From NCBI GenBank assembly GCA_011369465.1, contig DRQG01000142.1, positions 1 to 64,000 of the forward strand: a stretch of DNA of 64,000 nucleotides, read 5' to 3'. The stretch comes from Caldithrix abyssi (lineage in GTDB: Bacteria > Calditrichota > Calditrichia > Calditrichales > Calditrichaceae). The position numbers and the translations under genes were made by a program. Below the pieces are notes generated by a model. It worked only from the letters and a program-made list of their open reading frames with translations, was not told the DNA's origin and did not search any database. The stretch's first letter is position 1; every line of letters starts with the position of its first letter. This document shows positions 52,197-61,720 of this stretch, piece after piece.

Positions 52197-53273
52197 GGGC
52201 AACTATGACGATGGATGTTCCTGTATTTCCATGGTGTTTTCCTTGCACTAAATAAAATAAAGTTCGTCTTATTTTTTACGGGAATTGCCCTGCACTGTAA
52301 ATTCGCTCCTCCGGCAGGATGTAGTGTAAGAATATATTTTCGATCATAGGTTCTTTTGGTAAATGTAAGTGTAAATATATTTCACCTGCGCATACAATAG
52401 TTGATCAAATGCTATTATAAGGCGCACAAAACGATTTTAATCCCACAACCAAAGTGATCGGTTGATGTTATCATTCCTTATGAATCAGTGGGCTATAGTC
52501 ATATTCCCATGTGAGAAAATAAGAGTCGAAATAATCAATGAGGCATAATACCAACGGATTAATCCTCGCGGCTTAGTGGTTTTGCGTGATCTTTTAAATT
52601 GTTGAAGTGGACGGGCTTGTAAAATAGCGTTCTTATTGATCATTCCGTTGCGTACCCTTCGACAAGACTTCGGCCTGAGCACAGCCGAACGCCCGTCGAA
52701 CTATGACGCGGCGGTGATCATCGCAAGCGTGTCATCCTTCGACCCCGACACGTCGGGACAGGCTAAGCTCAGGATGACATTGGGGCTCAGGATGATAATA
52801 TAGCGTCATGGTGAGCAGTCCCGCTACTGGCGGGACGTGTCGAACCAGGACGCGGACTTAGTCGATACTTCACAGATAATTCTGTCACCCTTCGACAGGC
52901 TCACCCTTCGACAGGTTCAGGGTTCGACCCCGCCGATTCGGGACAGCCCACATAAATCTGGACAGGCAGAGCTTAAAGTTCGGAGGCTGAGCGTTCGACT
53001 GATCCCGCCCGGGCGGGACGAAGTCCCGTCGAAGCCGATAGGTCTTTTCAACAAAGCTCACCCTTCAACAAAGCTCACCCTTCGACATGCTCAGGGTGCG
53101 GTAGGCTCAGGGTTAGACGGAGTTTTGATGATTCTTTGTTTATAACTGCTTAGGTTATTCTCTTCCCGCTTGATACATTGCCAAATTTGTAGCATATTCC
53201 AAAAAAGACAGCCAATTTAAAAGTACGCTACATAAATATCACCATTTTTGCGCAGAAAAAAGCGGAGTGAAAT
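52197..53273. repeat. Long gene-free gap with dispersed repeats
   Basis: No gene is supported over ~1.08 kb; frames such as 52485-52682 on the minus strand have no family features. From 52660 the sequence is a patchwork of CCCTTCGACA, AGGCTCACCCTTCGACAGG, CTCAGGATGACA and GTCCCG palindromes, including CCCGCCCGGGCGGG at 53007-53020. The piece 52981-53110 (CGGAGGCTGAGC ... GAAGCCGATAGG ... AAGCTCACCCTTCGAC ... CTCAGGGT) matches 22450-22525. The first part, to 52480, is AT-rich and unremarkable. Confidence 0.75.
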
Positions 53274-53783
53274 ATGACTATTAAAGCGTTTATTTTTACA
53301 GCTATTATCTATTTCCTGATTGCCTGCGCGGCTCAAAATTCCACGCTTAAAAAAATGGACACGGATCAGCAGGCATCGGTCATCACGCAGGCGGATGTCT
53401 TGCTTAAACAGGGAAAATATGTGAAAGCCCGTCAAATATTGAACGCATTTATGGAAAAATATCCCGCATCGCCTTATGCCGATGACGCCGCTTATCGATT
53501 GGCGTATATGAAAACCATTGCCGATTCGGCCAACCCTTTCTTCGATTATGCGGAAGCCGGTAAGGATTTTCGCCTTTTTTGTAAACAATTTCCGCAAAGC
53601 GCCTATCTTTCTGCTTGTAATAATTGGCAAAAGATTCTAAATTTGTATTTTGAGTCAAACAAACAGATCAAGCGCTTTAAAACGCAGCTTGAGCGACAGA
53701 AAAAAACCATCGATCGACTTACGGCGGAAAACGACGAACTGCGCCGAACCCTTACCGATCTGGAAAAGGCTCTGGAAAGATAA
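53274..53783 (+). CDS. Small TPR lipoprotein with C-terminal coiled coil
   Basis: A 169-residue protein with GGAG before ATG 53274. The signal peptide ends in a lipobox (IYFLIACA). Residues ~35-75 contain a tetratricopeptide-like unit ([20 protein letters not shown], then [20 protein letters not shown]) like those of BamD; ~120-169 form a coiled coil ([20 protein letters not shown]). It is shorter than BamD and lacks further repeats, so it is not a second BamD. accC follows after 14 nt, suggesting co-transcription. An envelope-scaffold role is possible but not shown. Confidence 0.75.
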   Translation: MTIKAFIFTAIIYFLIACAAQNSTLKKMDTDQQASVITQADVLLKQGKYVKARQILNAFMEKYPASPYADDAAYRLAYMKTIADSANPFFDYAEAGKDFRLFCKQFPQSAYLSACNNWQKILNLYFESNKQIKRFKTQLERQKKTIDRLTAENDELRRTLTDLEKALER

Positions 53784-53797
53784 ACAAAGGAGGTTAC

Positions 53798-55147
53798 TTG
53801 TTTAAAAAGATATTAATTGCCAATCGCGGCGAGATCGCCCTGCGCATCATTCGCGCCTGCCGCGAGATGGGCATCGCTACCGTAGCCGTTCATTCGGAAG
53901 CCGATGCGGACTCTTTGCACGTACGTTTTGCCGACGAAGCCATCTGTATAGGGCCGGCGCAGAGCAGCGAGAGCTATTTACGTCCCGTAAATCTGATGAC
54001 GGCTGCCGAAATCAGCGGCGCCGATGCCATCCATCCGGGTTATGGTTTTTTGGCCGAAAACGCGGAATTTGCCGATATGGTCAATTCCAGCAATATAAAA
54101 TTTATCGGCCCTACCGCTGATATGATCCGTAGTATGGGCAACAAATCTATGGCCAAGGATTTAATGAAAAAGGCGGGTGTACCCGTTGTACCCGGCAGCG
54201 AGGGCGTTCTTTCCAGCCTGGAAGACGGTAAGAAACTGGTCGAAGAAATCGGTTTCCCGGTTATACTCAAAGCCGTTTCCGGCGGCGGGGGACGCGGTAT
54301 GCGCATCGTCAACAATATGGAAGAGTTCGAGGTCAATTTTCAGATGGCGCAGGCCGAGGCTCAGGGCGCTTTCGGCGATCCCAATCTGTATCTGGAAAAA
54401 TATATTAAAAATCCCCGCCATATCGAAATACAGCTTATGGCCGACCAGCACGGCAACGCCGTTCACCTGGGCGAACGCGAATGCAGCATCCAGCGCAGGC
54501 ATCAAAAACTGATTGAAGAGGCGCCGTCTGCGGTGGTTTCCGAAGAGCTGCGGGCCAAAATGGGCGGGGTGGCCGTAAAGGGCGCTTTGCAGGTGGGCTA
54601 CGAGGGCGCCGGTACCATCGAATTTTTGCTGGACAGCGACGGCAATTTCTATTTTATGGAAATGAACACCCGTATTCAGGTGGAACATCCGGTTACCGAG
54701 GTGGTCTATAACAAAGACCTGCTCAAAGATCAGATCCGTGTGGCCGCAGGCGAACCGCTGGGCTACAGCCAGGACGACGTGGTGCTGCAGGGGCACGCCA
54801 TCGAATGCCGGATAAACGCCGAGGACTGGGAAAAGAATTTTATGCCCAATCCCGGTGAAATCCGGAGCTTCCACGTACCGGGCGGTCCCGGTATTCGGGT
54901 GGATACTCATGCCTATCAGCGCTACAAAATTCCGCCGTTTTACGATTCGCTGGTGGCTAAACTCATTGCCTACGGACGCGATCGGCACGAAGCCATACAA
55001 CGACTCAACCGCGCTTTGGATGAATTTATCATCGAAGGGATTAAAACAACCATTCCCTTCCATAAAAAGCTGATTCAACGACCGGAATTTATTGCCGGTG
55101 AATTTGATACGGGCTTTCTGGATCGCATCAATTTACTGGAAGATTAA
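53798..55147 (+). CDS. accC: Biotin carboxylase subunit of acetyl-CoA carboxylase
   Basis: A 449-residue ATP-grasp enzyme that carboxylates the biotin on AccB. The start is TTG 53798, set by AAAGGAGG upstream; the product begins [20 protein letters not shown], as always in this family. Motifs: [42 protein letters not shown] near 159-172 (ATP loop), [11 protein letters not shown]-type [19 protein letters not shown], and [18 protein letters not shown] near 285-302. It is 6.4 kb from accB, an uncommon separation. gcvH follows after 31 nt on the same strand. No transferase genes (accA, accD) are present in the window. Confidence 0.96.
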   Translation: MFKKILIANRGEIALRIIRACREMGIATVAVHSEADADSLHVRFADEAICIGPAQSSESYLRPVNLMTAAEISGADAIHPGYGFLAENAEFADMVNSSNIKFIGPTADMIRSMGNKSMAKDLMKKAGVPVVPGSEGVLSSLEDGKKLVEEIGFPVILKAVSGGGGRGMRIVNNMEEFEVNFQMAQAEAQGAFGDPNLYLEKYIKNPRHIEIQLMADQHGNAVHLGERECSIQRRHQKLIEEAPSAVVSEELRAKMGGVAVKGALQVGYEGAGTIEFLLDSDGNFYFMEMNTRIQVEHPVTEVVYNKDLLKDQIRVAAGEPLGYSQDDVVLQGHAIECRINAEDWEKNFMPNPGEIRSFHVPGGPGIRVDTHAYQRYKIPPFYDSLVAKLIAYGRDRHEAIQRLNRALDEFIIEGIKTTIPFHKKLIQRPEFIAGEFDTGFLDRINLLED

Positions 55148-55178
55148 TCGAAATAAAACCCTTTTGTTTGGAGGCGAA

Positions 55179-55556
55179 ATGAACATACCCGCAGAATTAA
55201 AGTACACAAAAGATCACGAATGGGTGAAAATTGACGGCGATGTGGCTACCGTCGGCATCACCGATTACGCACAGGGCGAGCTGGGCGACGTTGTATTTGT
55301 CGAATTACCCGCCGAAGGCGATACAGTTGAACAGGGCGGCACCTTTGGTACCATCGAAGCCGTAAAGGCCGTAGCCGATTTATTCTCGCCGGTTTCGGGC
55401 GAGGTGACCGAAGTAAACGGGGCTTTGGAAGACGCTCCGGAAACCGTTAATAAAGATCCCTATGGCGACGGCTGGATGGTAAAAATTAAAATAAGCGACG
55501 CCTCACAACTGGATGAGCTATTGGATGCCGCCGCATATCAGGAATTGGTAGGTTAG
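55179..55556 (+). CDS. gcvH: Glycine cleavage system H protein
   Basis: A 125-residue lipoyl carrier. ATG 55179 has GGAGG 5-9 nt upstream; the frame open from 55092 overlaps accC and is rejected. It begins [20 protein letters not shown]; the lipoyl site is Lys63 in [20 protein letters not shown] (usually ESVKA, here EAVKA). The end reads [20 protein letters not shown]. It shuttles the aminomethyl group from P protein (gcvPA/gcvPB, downstream) to T protein, which is not in the window, and is reoxidised by dihydrolipoamide dehydrogenase. A regular 113-nt gap separates it from gcvPA. Confidence 0.96.
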   Translation: MNIPAELKYTKDHEWVKIDGDVATVGITDYAQGELGDVVFVELPAEGDTVEQGGTFGTIEAVKAVADLFSPVSGEVTEVNGALEDAPETVNKDPYGDGWMVKIKISDASQLDELLDAAAYQELVG

Positions 55557-55669
55557 AAGGTAAAAGAATGATTAACTTTTGAGATTAACGGGAAATTGTT
55601 TTAAATTCTATCTCTTTTAAAGGTTTTAATTCGTCTTGTTGCAGACTATCAGCAGAGGAAACGCTACCA

Positions 55670-57007
55670 ATGGCCTATCTGTCCAATTCGGATAAAGATT
55701 TTGCGGAAATGCTGCACACCATCGGTGTGGATCGGTTTGAAGATCTGATAGAAAATATTCCCCGGGAGATTCGTTTTTCCGGCGCCTTTAACCTGCCCGA
55801 AGCCGAATCGGAACTGGGGGTAAGCAATGTGGTAGGTGAACTGGCCGACGAAAACCGGACGTTTGTTTCCTTTTTAGGCGGCGGCGCCTACGATCATTAT
55901 GTTCCGGCCGTAGTGAATGCACTTATTTCGCGGCCCGAATTTTATACATCCTATACGCCCTATCAACCGGAAGTAAGCCAGGGCAATTTACAGGCCATGT
56001 ATGAGTTCCAGTCCATGGTTTGCGAGTTAACCGGAATGGATGTGACCAACGCCTCCATGTATGAGGGCGGATCGGCGCTGGCCGAGGCCGTACTGCTGGG
56101 CGCGCAGCAAACCCGGAAAAACAAAATACTTTTCGCTTCCACCATTAACCGGCGCTATCGCGAAGTGGTGGAAACCTATACCGCGAATATGGGATTCCAA
56201 CTGATTACCATGCCTCGGGCCGGATTTACCGTAAATACCGGGGAACTGGAATCTTTGTATGATGATCAAACCGGCGTATTTGTGGTTCAGCATCCCAACT
56301 ATTTTGGTTTTTTGGAAGATATGGAGGCCATAAGCGCTTTTTGCCGGGACAAAAATCTGATTTTAATTGAAGTGTACGATCCCATTTCGCTGGGCATACT
56401 TAAAACGCCCGGTGATTATGCGGCCCATATCGCCATAGCGGAAGGTCAGTCGCTGGGGAACGCGCAAAATTTTGGCGGGCCTTATGTGGGGCTGTTTTCG
56501 GCTACGGAAAAACTGGTTCGTAAAATGCCCGGAAGATTGTCCGGAATGACGGTGGACAGCGAAGGCCGGCGGGGCTTTGTGCTCACCCTGCAAACCCGCG
56601 AACAGCATATCCGGCGCGAAAAAGCCACTTCCAATATTTGCACCAATTCCGGGTTAATGGCTTTGGCGGCCGGTATCTATCTGGCTTTACTGGGCAAGCA
56701 GGGACTGCAAAAAGTGGCCGATCTCTGCCTGCAAAAAGCCCACTACCTGGCCGATCGGCTTTGTGCCATCGAAGGCGTCTCTCTGGCTTCCAATGCGCCG
56801 TATTTTAAGGAGTTTACACTTAAACTCCCTGTGCCGGCAAAATCTGTTATTGACTATGCGATGAAGAAAGGTCTGTTACCCGGCATCGATTTGAGCGGCG
56901 AGGGGTATCCCGATCATCTGCTGGTGGCGGTAACGGAAAAACGGACCCGGCAGGAATTGGACGCCCTGGCAGAAACGGTGGGCGAAGCTGTTCGTTTGGT
57001 TCGGTGA
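55670..57007 (+). CDS. gcvPA: Glycine dehydrogenase (decarboxylating) subunit 1
   Basis: A 445-residue subunit, the N-terminal half of P protein, which together with gcvPB decarboxylates glycine and loads the methylamine onto GcvH. It starts AYLSNSDKDFAEMLHTIGVD after AGAGGAAA. Conserved stretches are FLGGGAYDHYVPAVVNALIS, FYTSYTPYQPEVSQGNLQAM, MDVTNASMYEGGSALAEAVL, and NAQNFGGPYVGLFSA. PLP is bound by the partner, not here. A response-regulator gene lies between it and gcvPB, which is unusual since these two are normally adjacent. Confidence 0.96.
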   Translation: MAYLSNSDKDFAEMLHTIGVDRFEDLIENIPREIRFSGAFNLPEAESELGVSNVVGELADENRTFVSFLGGGAYDHYVPAVVNALISRPEFYTSYTPYQPEVSQGNLQAMYEFQSMVCELTGMDVTNASMYEGGSALAEAVLLGAQQTRKNKILFASTINRRYREVVETYTANMGFQLITMPRAGFTVNTGELESLYDDQTGVFVVQHPNYFGFLEDMEAISAFCRDKNLILIEVYDPISLGILKTPGDYAAHIAIAEGQSLGNAQNFGGPYVGLFSATEKLVRKMPGRLSGMTVDSEGRRGFVLTLQTREQHIRREKATSNICTNSGLMALAAGIYLALLGKQGLQKVADLCLQKAHYLADRLCAIEGVSLASNAPYFKEFTLKLPVPAKSVIDYAMKKGLLPGIDLSGEGYPDHLLVAVTEKRTRQELDALAETVGEAVRLVR

Positions 57008-57134
57008 TGTGTTGTGTGATTGCAAAGCAGAATGCCATAATAACATCATGGAATCGATCCTGTTAAAATTTAAACGATAAGAATCGAAACAAAATTTAAT
57101 TTTCCATAACCGTTTCACGGGGGAAAGCAGCGTT

Positions 57135-58124
57135 ATGCCAAAAGTTTTGCTTGCCGAAGACAATGAGCACATGCTGGAAACGCTGGTGAACATTTTTCGC
57201 TTTTACGATTTTGAGGTGGAAACGGCGGAAAACGGTGAGCAGGCCGTTGAACGGGCGCGGAAGACAAAACCGGATTTGATTCTGCTGGACGGTATGATGC
57301 CGGTAATGGACGGATTTGAAGCCTGCCGGATATTGAAGTCGGAAAAACAAACCAAAGAGATTCCCATTGTTTTCCTCACGGCAAATTATATCGAGGAAAA
57401 GGATAAATTAGCCGGATTTGAGCTGGGTGCCGATGATTATATTCTAAAGCCGTTTAACTCCAAAGAACTGGTAGCGCGCTGCCGTTCCATTTTAAAGCGC
57501 CAGAGCATGATGCGGGAGTTAAAAAAGAAAAATGATACACTCTCGCATGAGAAACGTAAGATAACCAAAGAACTGCAGGAAGTACTTTCACGTAAAGTAT
57601 CCGCTGCCGAAGAGCAAATGATTATTGACGCTTTGACCGGCGTTTATACGCATTCCTACTTTCTGAAACGTTTGCAGGAGGAATTCGATCGGGCACAGCG
57701 CTATCAAACGCCGCTTTCATTGGTGCTCGTTGAGGTGGATGGTTTCGCGAATATAAAAGATAAACTGGGCGAAGAGGCTGTAAATTACATATTGATCAAG
57801 ATGGCCAATCATTTATTGTCGCAAACACGTATATCGGATGTGCTGGCCCGATCGGAAAAAGATAATTTTTTAATCATTTTGCCGCATACCGGAGAGCCGG
57901 GTGTTCTAAAGGAAAGCCAGCGTTTGCGAAGTTCTATGGATGGAATGACTTTTCTGGATGAAGAAATGCTTAAAGCGCTAAATGTTCCCAAAAGGCGGCT
58001 TAATGATTATACGCGTCATTCGGTGAATATCGTTACCATTTCTTATCCGAGTAACGAACAGGTTATCGATTCGGCAGAGTCTTTTTATAAAGCGCTGTGC
58101 CGTAAAATGCAAAAGGTAACTTAA
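57135..58124 (+). CDS. Response regulator with degenerate GGDEF-like domain
   Basis: A 329-residue protein with GGGGGAAAG upstream of ATG 57135. The receiver (1-122) has LLAEDNEHMLETLVN, DLILLDGMMPVMDGFEA with Asp52, and DDYILKPFNSKE with Lys. A coiled linker (~125-165, LKKKNDTLSHEKRKITKEL) leads to a GGDEF-fold region (~170-329): DALTGVYTHSYFLKRLQEEF and VLVEVDGFANIKDKLGEEAV, but the active site is RSEKDNFLIIL instead of GGDEF, so cyclase activity is not expected. It may bind c-di-GMP or a partner. It stands between gcvPA and gcvPB, 127 nt after the first and 113 nt before the second. Confidence 0.87.
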   Translation: MPKVLLAEDNEHMLETLVNIFRFYDFEVETAENGEQAVERARKTKPDLILLDGMMPVMDGFEACRILKSEKQTKEIPIVFLTANYIEEKDKLAGFELGADDYILKPFNSKELVARCRSILKRQSMMRELKKKNDTLSHEKRKITKELQEVLSRKVSAAEEQMIIDALTGVYTHSYFLKRLQEEFDRAQRYQTPLSLVLVEVDGFANIKDKLGEEAVNYILIKMANHLLSQTRISDVLARSEKDNFLIILPHTGEPGVLKESQRLRSSMDGMTFLDEEMLKALNVPKRRLNDYTRHSVNIVTISYPSNEQVIDSAESFYKALCRKMQKVT

Positions 58125-58237
58125 CACATAGCGGAAGAATGAAACGTATTTCATTTTGACGCAATCGGATAAATAACTTAACTCGATAATTGATTTAACG
58201 AAAAGCCGAGCAGAAACGACCGAAACGGAGCAATTGA

Positions 58238-59692
58238 ATGTACCGCAAGCTGATTTTCGAATTGAGTAAAGAAGGAAGGGTGGGGCACGTTTTGCCGGAT
58301 GCGGATGTACCGGCGTCTTCGCGGGAAGAGCTTATTCCGCAAAACTTTTTGAGGTCTCACCCGGCCGAGCTGCCTCAGGTGCCCGAAAACGAAGTGGTGC
58401 GTCATTTTACGGATTTATCGGTGCTTAATCACCATGTGGATAAATCGTTTTATCCGCTGGGTTCCTGCACCATGAAATACAATCCCAAAATAAACGAAAA
58501 ACTGGCCGGGCTGTCCGGGTTTACGGATTTGCATCCCGCCCAACCGGAAGAAACCGTGCAGGGCGCTCTGCGTTTGATGTTTGAGCTGCAGGAATATTTA
58601 AAGGAACTGACCGGGTTTCAGGGCATTACCTTGCAGCCTGCGGCAGGCGCGCAGGGAGAGATGACGGGTCTTCTGCTCATTCGCAAATATCATCGGCTCA
58701 AAGGCCGCAACCCAAAAACCATTCTGGTGCCGGATTCCGCCCATGGCACCAATCCGGCCAGCGCCGTTATTTCCGGCTTTCAAATTAAAACCGTGCGCTC
58801 CACACCGGCAGGTTTGGTGGATTTGGATGATCTTAAAAGCAAGTTGGACGAGGATACGGCCGGTTTTATGCTGACCAACCCAAGCACACTGGGCATTTTT
58901 GAAAGCCAGGTAAGCGAAATTCGCCGCTTGATGGATCAGGTGGACGCGCTGATGTATATGGACGGCGCCAATATGAATGCGCTTTTCGGTATCGTGCGTC
59001 CCGGTGATATGGGATTTGATGTGATGCATTTGAATTTGCATAAAAGCTTTTCCACACCGCACGGCGGCGGCGGCCCCGGGTCCGGTCCGGTGGCGGTGAA
59101 TAATAAATTAAAAAATTATCTTCCCGTACCGATAGTGGTTAAAGAGGATAATCGCTTTTTTTTGAATTACGATCTTCCCGACACGGTTGGCAGAGTGCAC
59201 AGTTTTTATGGAAATTTTGCCCTTCTGGTTCGCGCTTATGTGTACATTCGGATGATTGGCAAAGAAGGTTTTCGGAAAATAGCCGAACACTCCATTGTAA
59301 ACGCTAACTATTTAAAGAAACGCCTCAGCGAAGCTTACGAAATCGGCTTTGATGCGCCAAGCATGCATGAATTTGTGCTTTCTGCGGAAAATCAGAAAAA
59401 ACGCGGGGCAAAAGCCCTGGATATAGCCAAACGTCTTCTGGATTTCGGTCTGCATCCGCCTACGGTGTATTTTCCGCTTATCGTTAAAGAAGCCATGATG
59501 ATTGAACCTACCGAAACCGAAAGCCGGGAAATGCTGGATGCCTTTGCAGAGGCCATGTTACAGATCGATAAGGAAATCGATGAGAATCCTGACATCGTAC
59601 TAAATGCGCCGCATACAACGCCCGTTAAACGTTTGGATGAGGCTGGCGCGGTTCGTAATTTGGATGTAAATTACTATAAGCGAACGGATTAA
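58238..59692 (+). CDS. gcvPB: Glycine dehydrogenase (decarboxylating) subunit 2
   Basis: A 484-residue PLP enzyme, the C-terminal half of P protein. It begins [20 protein letters not shown]. Conserved motifs: [20 protein letters not shown] near 70-89, [34 protein letters not shown] and [19 protein letters not shown]-type [20 protein letters not shown], where Lys269 forms the Schiff base with PLP. It ends [13 protein letters not shown] could be supplied by PdxST encoded 2 kb downstream. It is separated from gcvPA by a response regulator and followed 16 nt later by another regulator-type gene. Confidence 0.96.
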   Translation: MYRKLIFELSKEGRVGHVLPDADVPASSREELIPQNFLRSHPAELPQVPENEVVRHFTDLSVLNHHVDKSFYPLGSCTMKYNPKINEKLAGLSGFTDLHPAQPEETVQGALRLMFELQEYLKELTGFQGITLQPAAGAQGEMTGLLLIRKYHRLKGRNPKTILVPDSAHGTNPASAVISGFQIKTVRSTPAGLVDLDDLKSKLDEDTAGFMLTNPSTLGIFESQVSEIRRLMDQVDALMYMDGANMNALFGIVRPGDMGFDVMHLNLHKSFSTPHGGGGPGSGPVAVNNKLKNYLPVPIVVKEDNRFFLNYDLPDTVGRVHSFYGNFALLVRAYVYIRMIGKEGFRKIAEHSIVNANYLKKRLSEAYEIGFDAPSMHEFVLSAENQKKRGAKALDIAKRLLDFGLHPPTVYFPLIVKEAMMIEPTETESREMLDAFAEAMLQIDKEIDENPDIVLNAPHTTPVKRLDEAGAVRNLDVNYYKRTD

Positions 59693-59708
59693 AATCCGGA
59701 GTGGAATT

Positions 59709-60449
59709 ATGGGACACAAAATTCTTATTGTCGATGACAACCCCAATGTGCTCAGACTGCTTAATATCAGTTTGTCCAAAGCGCCCCAAAAATACGAGAT
59801 TATTGAAGCGGAAAACGGCGAAATTGCTTACGAACTGGCCAACAAGGAAAAACCGGATTTGATTATTTCCGATATTATGATGCCCCAAATGGACGGTATT
59901 GAATTGTGTTGGATGATCCGGGAAAATTCCGAAATTCCTCTTGTTCCCTTCATCTTCCTTACATCCTTTGACGACGCCGAAATGGAAATCCGCGGCTTTC
60001 GCGCCGGCGCCGACGAATATCTGAATAAACCCATCGACCGCAAAGAACTGCTTTCCCGCGTGGAAGAACTATTGGCCAGAACGCAAAACCTGAAATCGAT
60101 CGAGAAGAAAAGCGAGGCCCATAAAGGCTTCTCCGGCGATCTGAAAGACCTTTCCATCGTAGAACTGGTGCAAATGCTTAATCTGAATAAAAAGTCGGGT
60201 ATTCTGCATATTCACAGCGATGAAGAAGGCCGTATTTATTTAAAGGACGGTCAACTGTATGCCGTAGAAGCGGGTGACCTGCAAGGTGAAGAAGCCATGT
60301 ATAAACTGGTTGCCAAAACCGAAGGCACCTTTAGTTTTGAGCTGACGGATATAACGATTGAGCCCAATATACATAATTCCACTATGAATGTGATTATGGA
60401 AGCCTGCCGCATTATGGATGAGACCCATCATAAAGATCAGCATGAGTAA
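59709..60449 (+). CDS. Response regulator with PATAN (DUF4388) domain
   Basis: A 246-residue protein, 16 nt after gcvPB. The receiver (1-122) has LIVDDNPNVLRLLNISL, DLIISDIMMPQMDGIEL with Asp55, and DEYLNKPIDRKEL with Lys. Residues ~140-246 are a PATAN/DUF4388 domain: GFSGDLKDLSIVELVQMLNL, KKSGILHIHSDEEGRIYLKD, GQLYAVEAGDLQGEEAMYKL. It has no DNA-binding part, so it should act through protein contacts. It is the second PATAN protein here (the other is at 45764, beside accB). A FAD-dependent oxidoreductase gene follows after 33 nt. Confidence 0.9.
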   Translation: MGHKILIVDDNPNVLRLLNISLSKAPQKYEIIEAENGEIAYELANKEKPDLIISDIMMPQMDGIELCWMIRENSEIPLVPFIFLTSFDDAEMEIRGFRAGADEYLNKPIDRKELLSRVEELLARTQNLKSIEKKSEAHKGFSGDLKDLSIVELVQMLNLNKKSGILHIHSDEEGRIYLKDGQLYAVEAGDLQGEEAMYKLVAKTEGTFSFELTDITIEPNIHNSTMNVIMEACRIMDETHHKDQHE

Positions 60450-60482
60450 GCCCCTATTTCTTTTGTAAAGCAGAAAGCAATT

Positions 60483-61529
60483 ATGGCCAAATCAATTTCC
60501 AAAGAACTGATCATTATCGGCGCCGGGCCGGCCGGTTTAAAAGCCGCCGAAGAAGCCGGCAGGTACAAAATTGATTACGCTCTTCTGGACAAAGGACAGC
60601 CCGGACAGGCCTGGCGGGAACTACGTCCCGATATGAAACTGCTCTCGCCGTGCCACCCGCAACGCGACTGGACCAGCCTTTCTTCCAAATTTCCCATCTG
60701 GAAACTGCCGGTTGAACGACCTTACTGTACGGTGAATGAATTTGTGCAGTATCTGGATCAGTACACGGATCACTTCCATCTGAATATGCATGCCGGGTGT
60801 GCCGTTCGCGAAGTACGGTTTGAAGAAGGTGCCTATACGGTTACTTGTGAGGATGAAACGACATTTACCGCGCCGGTATTGGTCGTGGCAACCGGTATTT
60901 TCGGTAATCCCTTCATACCGGATGTTCCCGGTGTGAAGGGTAATCCCATTATTATGCATTCTCATTTCTATCGCGGTCCGCAAGCATATAAAAACCAGAA
61001 AATTCTATTGGTAGGCGCCGGGAACAGCGCCGCAGAAATCGCCATCGAGTTAAGCGGCCAGGCTATGTTGTACATGATTTCGCGCAAAGAATTACAGTTT
61101 TTTTCCGACACAAAAAAACTGTACCACATCCGCGGCATTTCCGAAAGTTATCTCAAAGAGTTGATCAGTATGGAAATCATCCGTTATCGGCCGCATCAAA
61201 ATATTTTAAAAATCGACGGACCGCTGGTTCATTTTCAGGACTGGAAGCTGGAAGTGGATAAAATCATATTTGCCACCGGTTATCATGGCAATATGAAATT
61301 GCTTAAAAATTTTAATTTACGTCTGAACAAATACGAATACCCGGAAGTATCCTACCACGGCGAAAGCATTCAATTTCCCAATCTGTTCTTTGCCGGCCCG
61401 CTGTCCTTCCAGGGTCTTTCTTCCATTTTTATTCATGGATTTGTAAAACAGGTGCCCAAAACCATCGAACGCGTTAAAGAAAAATTGACCAACAGCCCTG
61501 TACTTGACAATGATGTGCAAGGTGGATAA
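60483..61529 (+). CDS. FAD/NAD(P)-binding oxidoreductase, flavin monooxygenase/YpdA-like
   Basis: A 348-residue flavoprotein. The FAD fold starts LIIIGAGPAGLKAAEEAGRY near residue 9; a second dinucleotide motif KILLVGAGNSAAEIAIELSG lies near 175; FATGYHGNMK lies near 260, and LFFAGPLSFQGLSSIFIHG near 305. This two-Rossmann plan fits flavin-containing monooxygenase-like and YpdA-type reductases. It lacks the CxxC pair of thioredoxin reductases, so it does not work by dithiol exchange. Substrate unknown. It lies 33 nt after the PATAN regulator and before a repeat-bearing gap. Confidence 0.82.
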   Translation: MAKSISKELIIIGAGPAGLKAAEEAGRYKIDYALLDKGQPGQAWRELRPDMKLLSPCHPQRDWTSLSSKFPIWKLPVERPYCTVNEFVQYLDQYTDHFHLNMHAGCAVREVRFEEGAYTVTCEDETTFTAPVLVVATGIFGNPFIPDVPGVKGNPIIMHSHFYRGPQAYKNQKILLVGAGNSAAEIAIELSGQAMLYMISRKELQFFSDTKKLYHIRGISESYLKELISMEIIRYRPHQNILKIDGPLVHFQDWKLEVDKIIFATGYHGNMKLLKNFNLRLNKYEYPEVSYHGESIQFPNLFFAGPLSFQGLSSIFIHGFVKQVPKTIERVKEKLTNSPVLDNDVQGG

Positions 61530-61549
61530 ATTCCAGAGCCGGATAGAGA

Positions 61550-61672
61550 GGATGGAATTGGTGAATTGATGAATTAATGGAATAATGGAGTGCTGGAGTT
61601 GTGGAGTATTGAGGTGGCACAGATCATAGAATGCAGCAATCCATTACTCCTGTACTCCATCACTCCTGTGAA
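61550..61672. repeat. Low-complexity inverted-arm repeat before pdxS
   Basis: The left side reads GGAATTGGTGAATTGATGAA and GGAGTGCTGGAGTTGTGGAG; the right side (61640-61672) reads CCATTACTCCTGTACTCCAT, the reverse complement of the same words. It is a further member of the GAAT/GGAG family of converging arms. Confidence 0.6.
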
Positions 61673-61720
61673 ACAGAGCATATAATTATTTTTTACACAT
61701 AGTAATTGGAGCGTACAGCA

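Noticed and set aside
52485-52682. Small minus-strand frame of 65 codons in the long gap before 53274
   Set aside because: No ribosome site, no domain, and it runs into the repeat-rich region. Possibly a decayed gene but not supportable.
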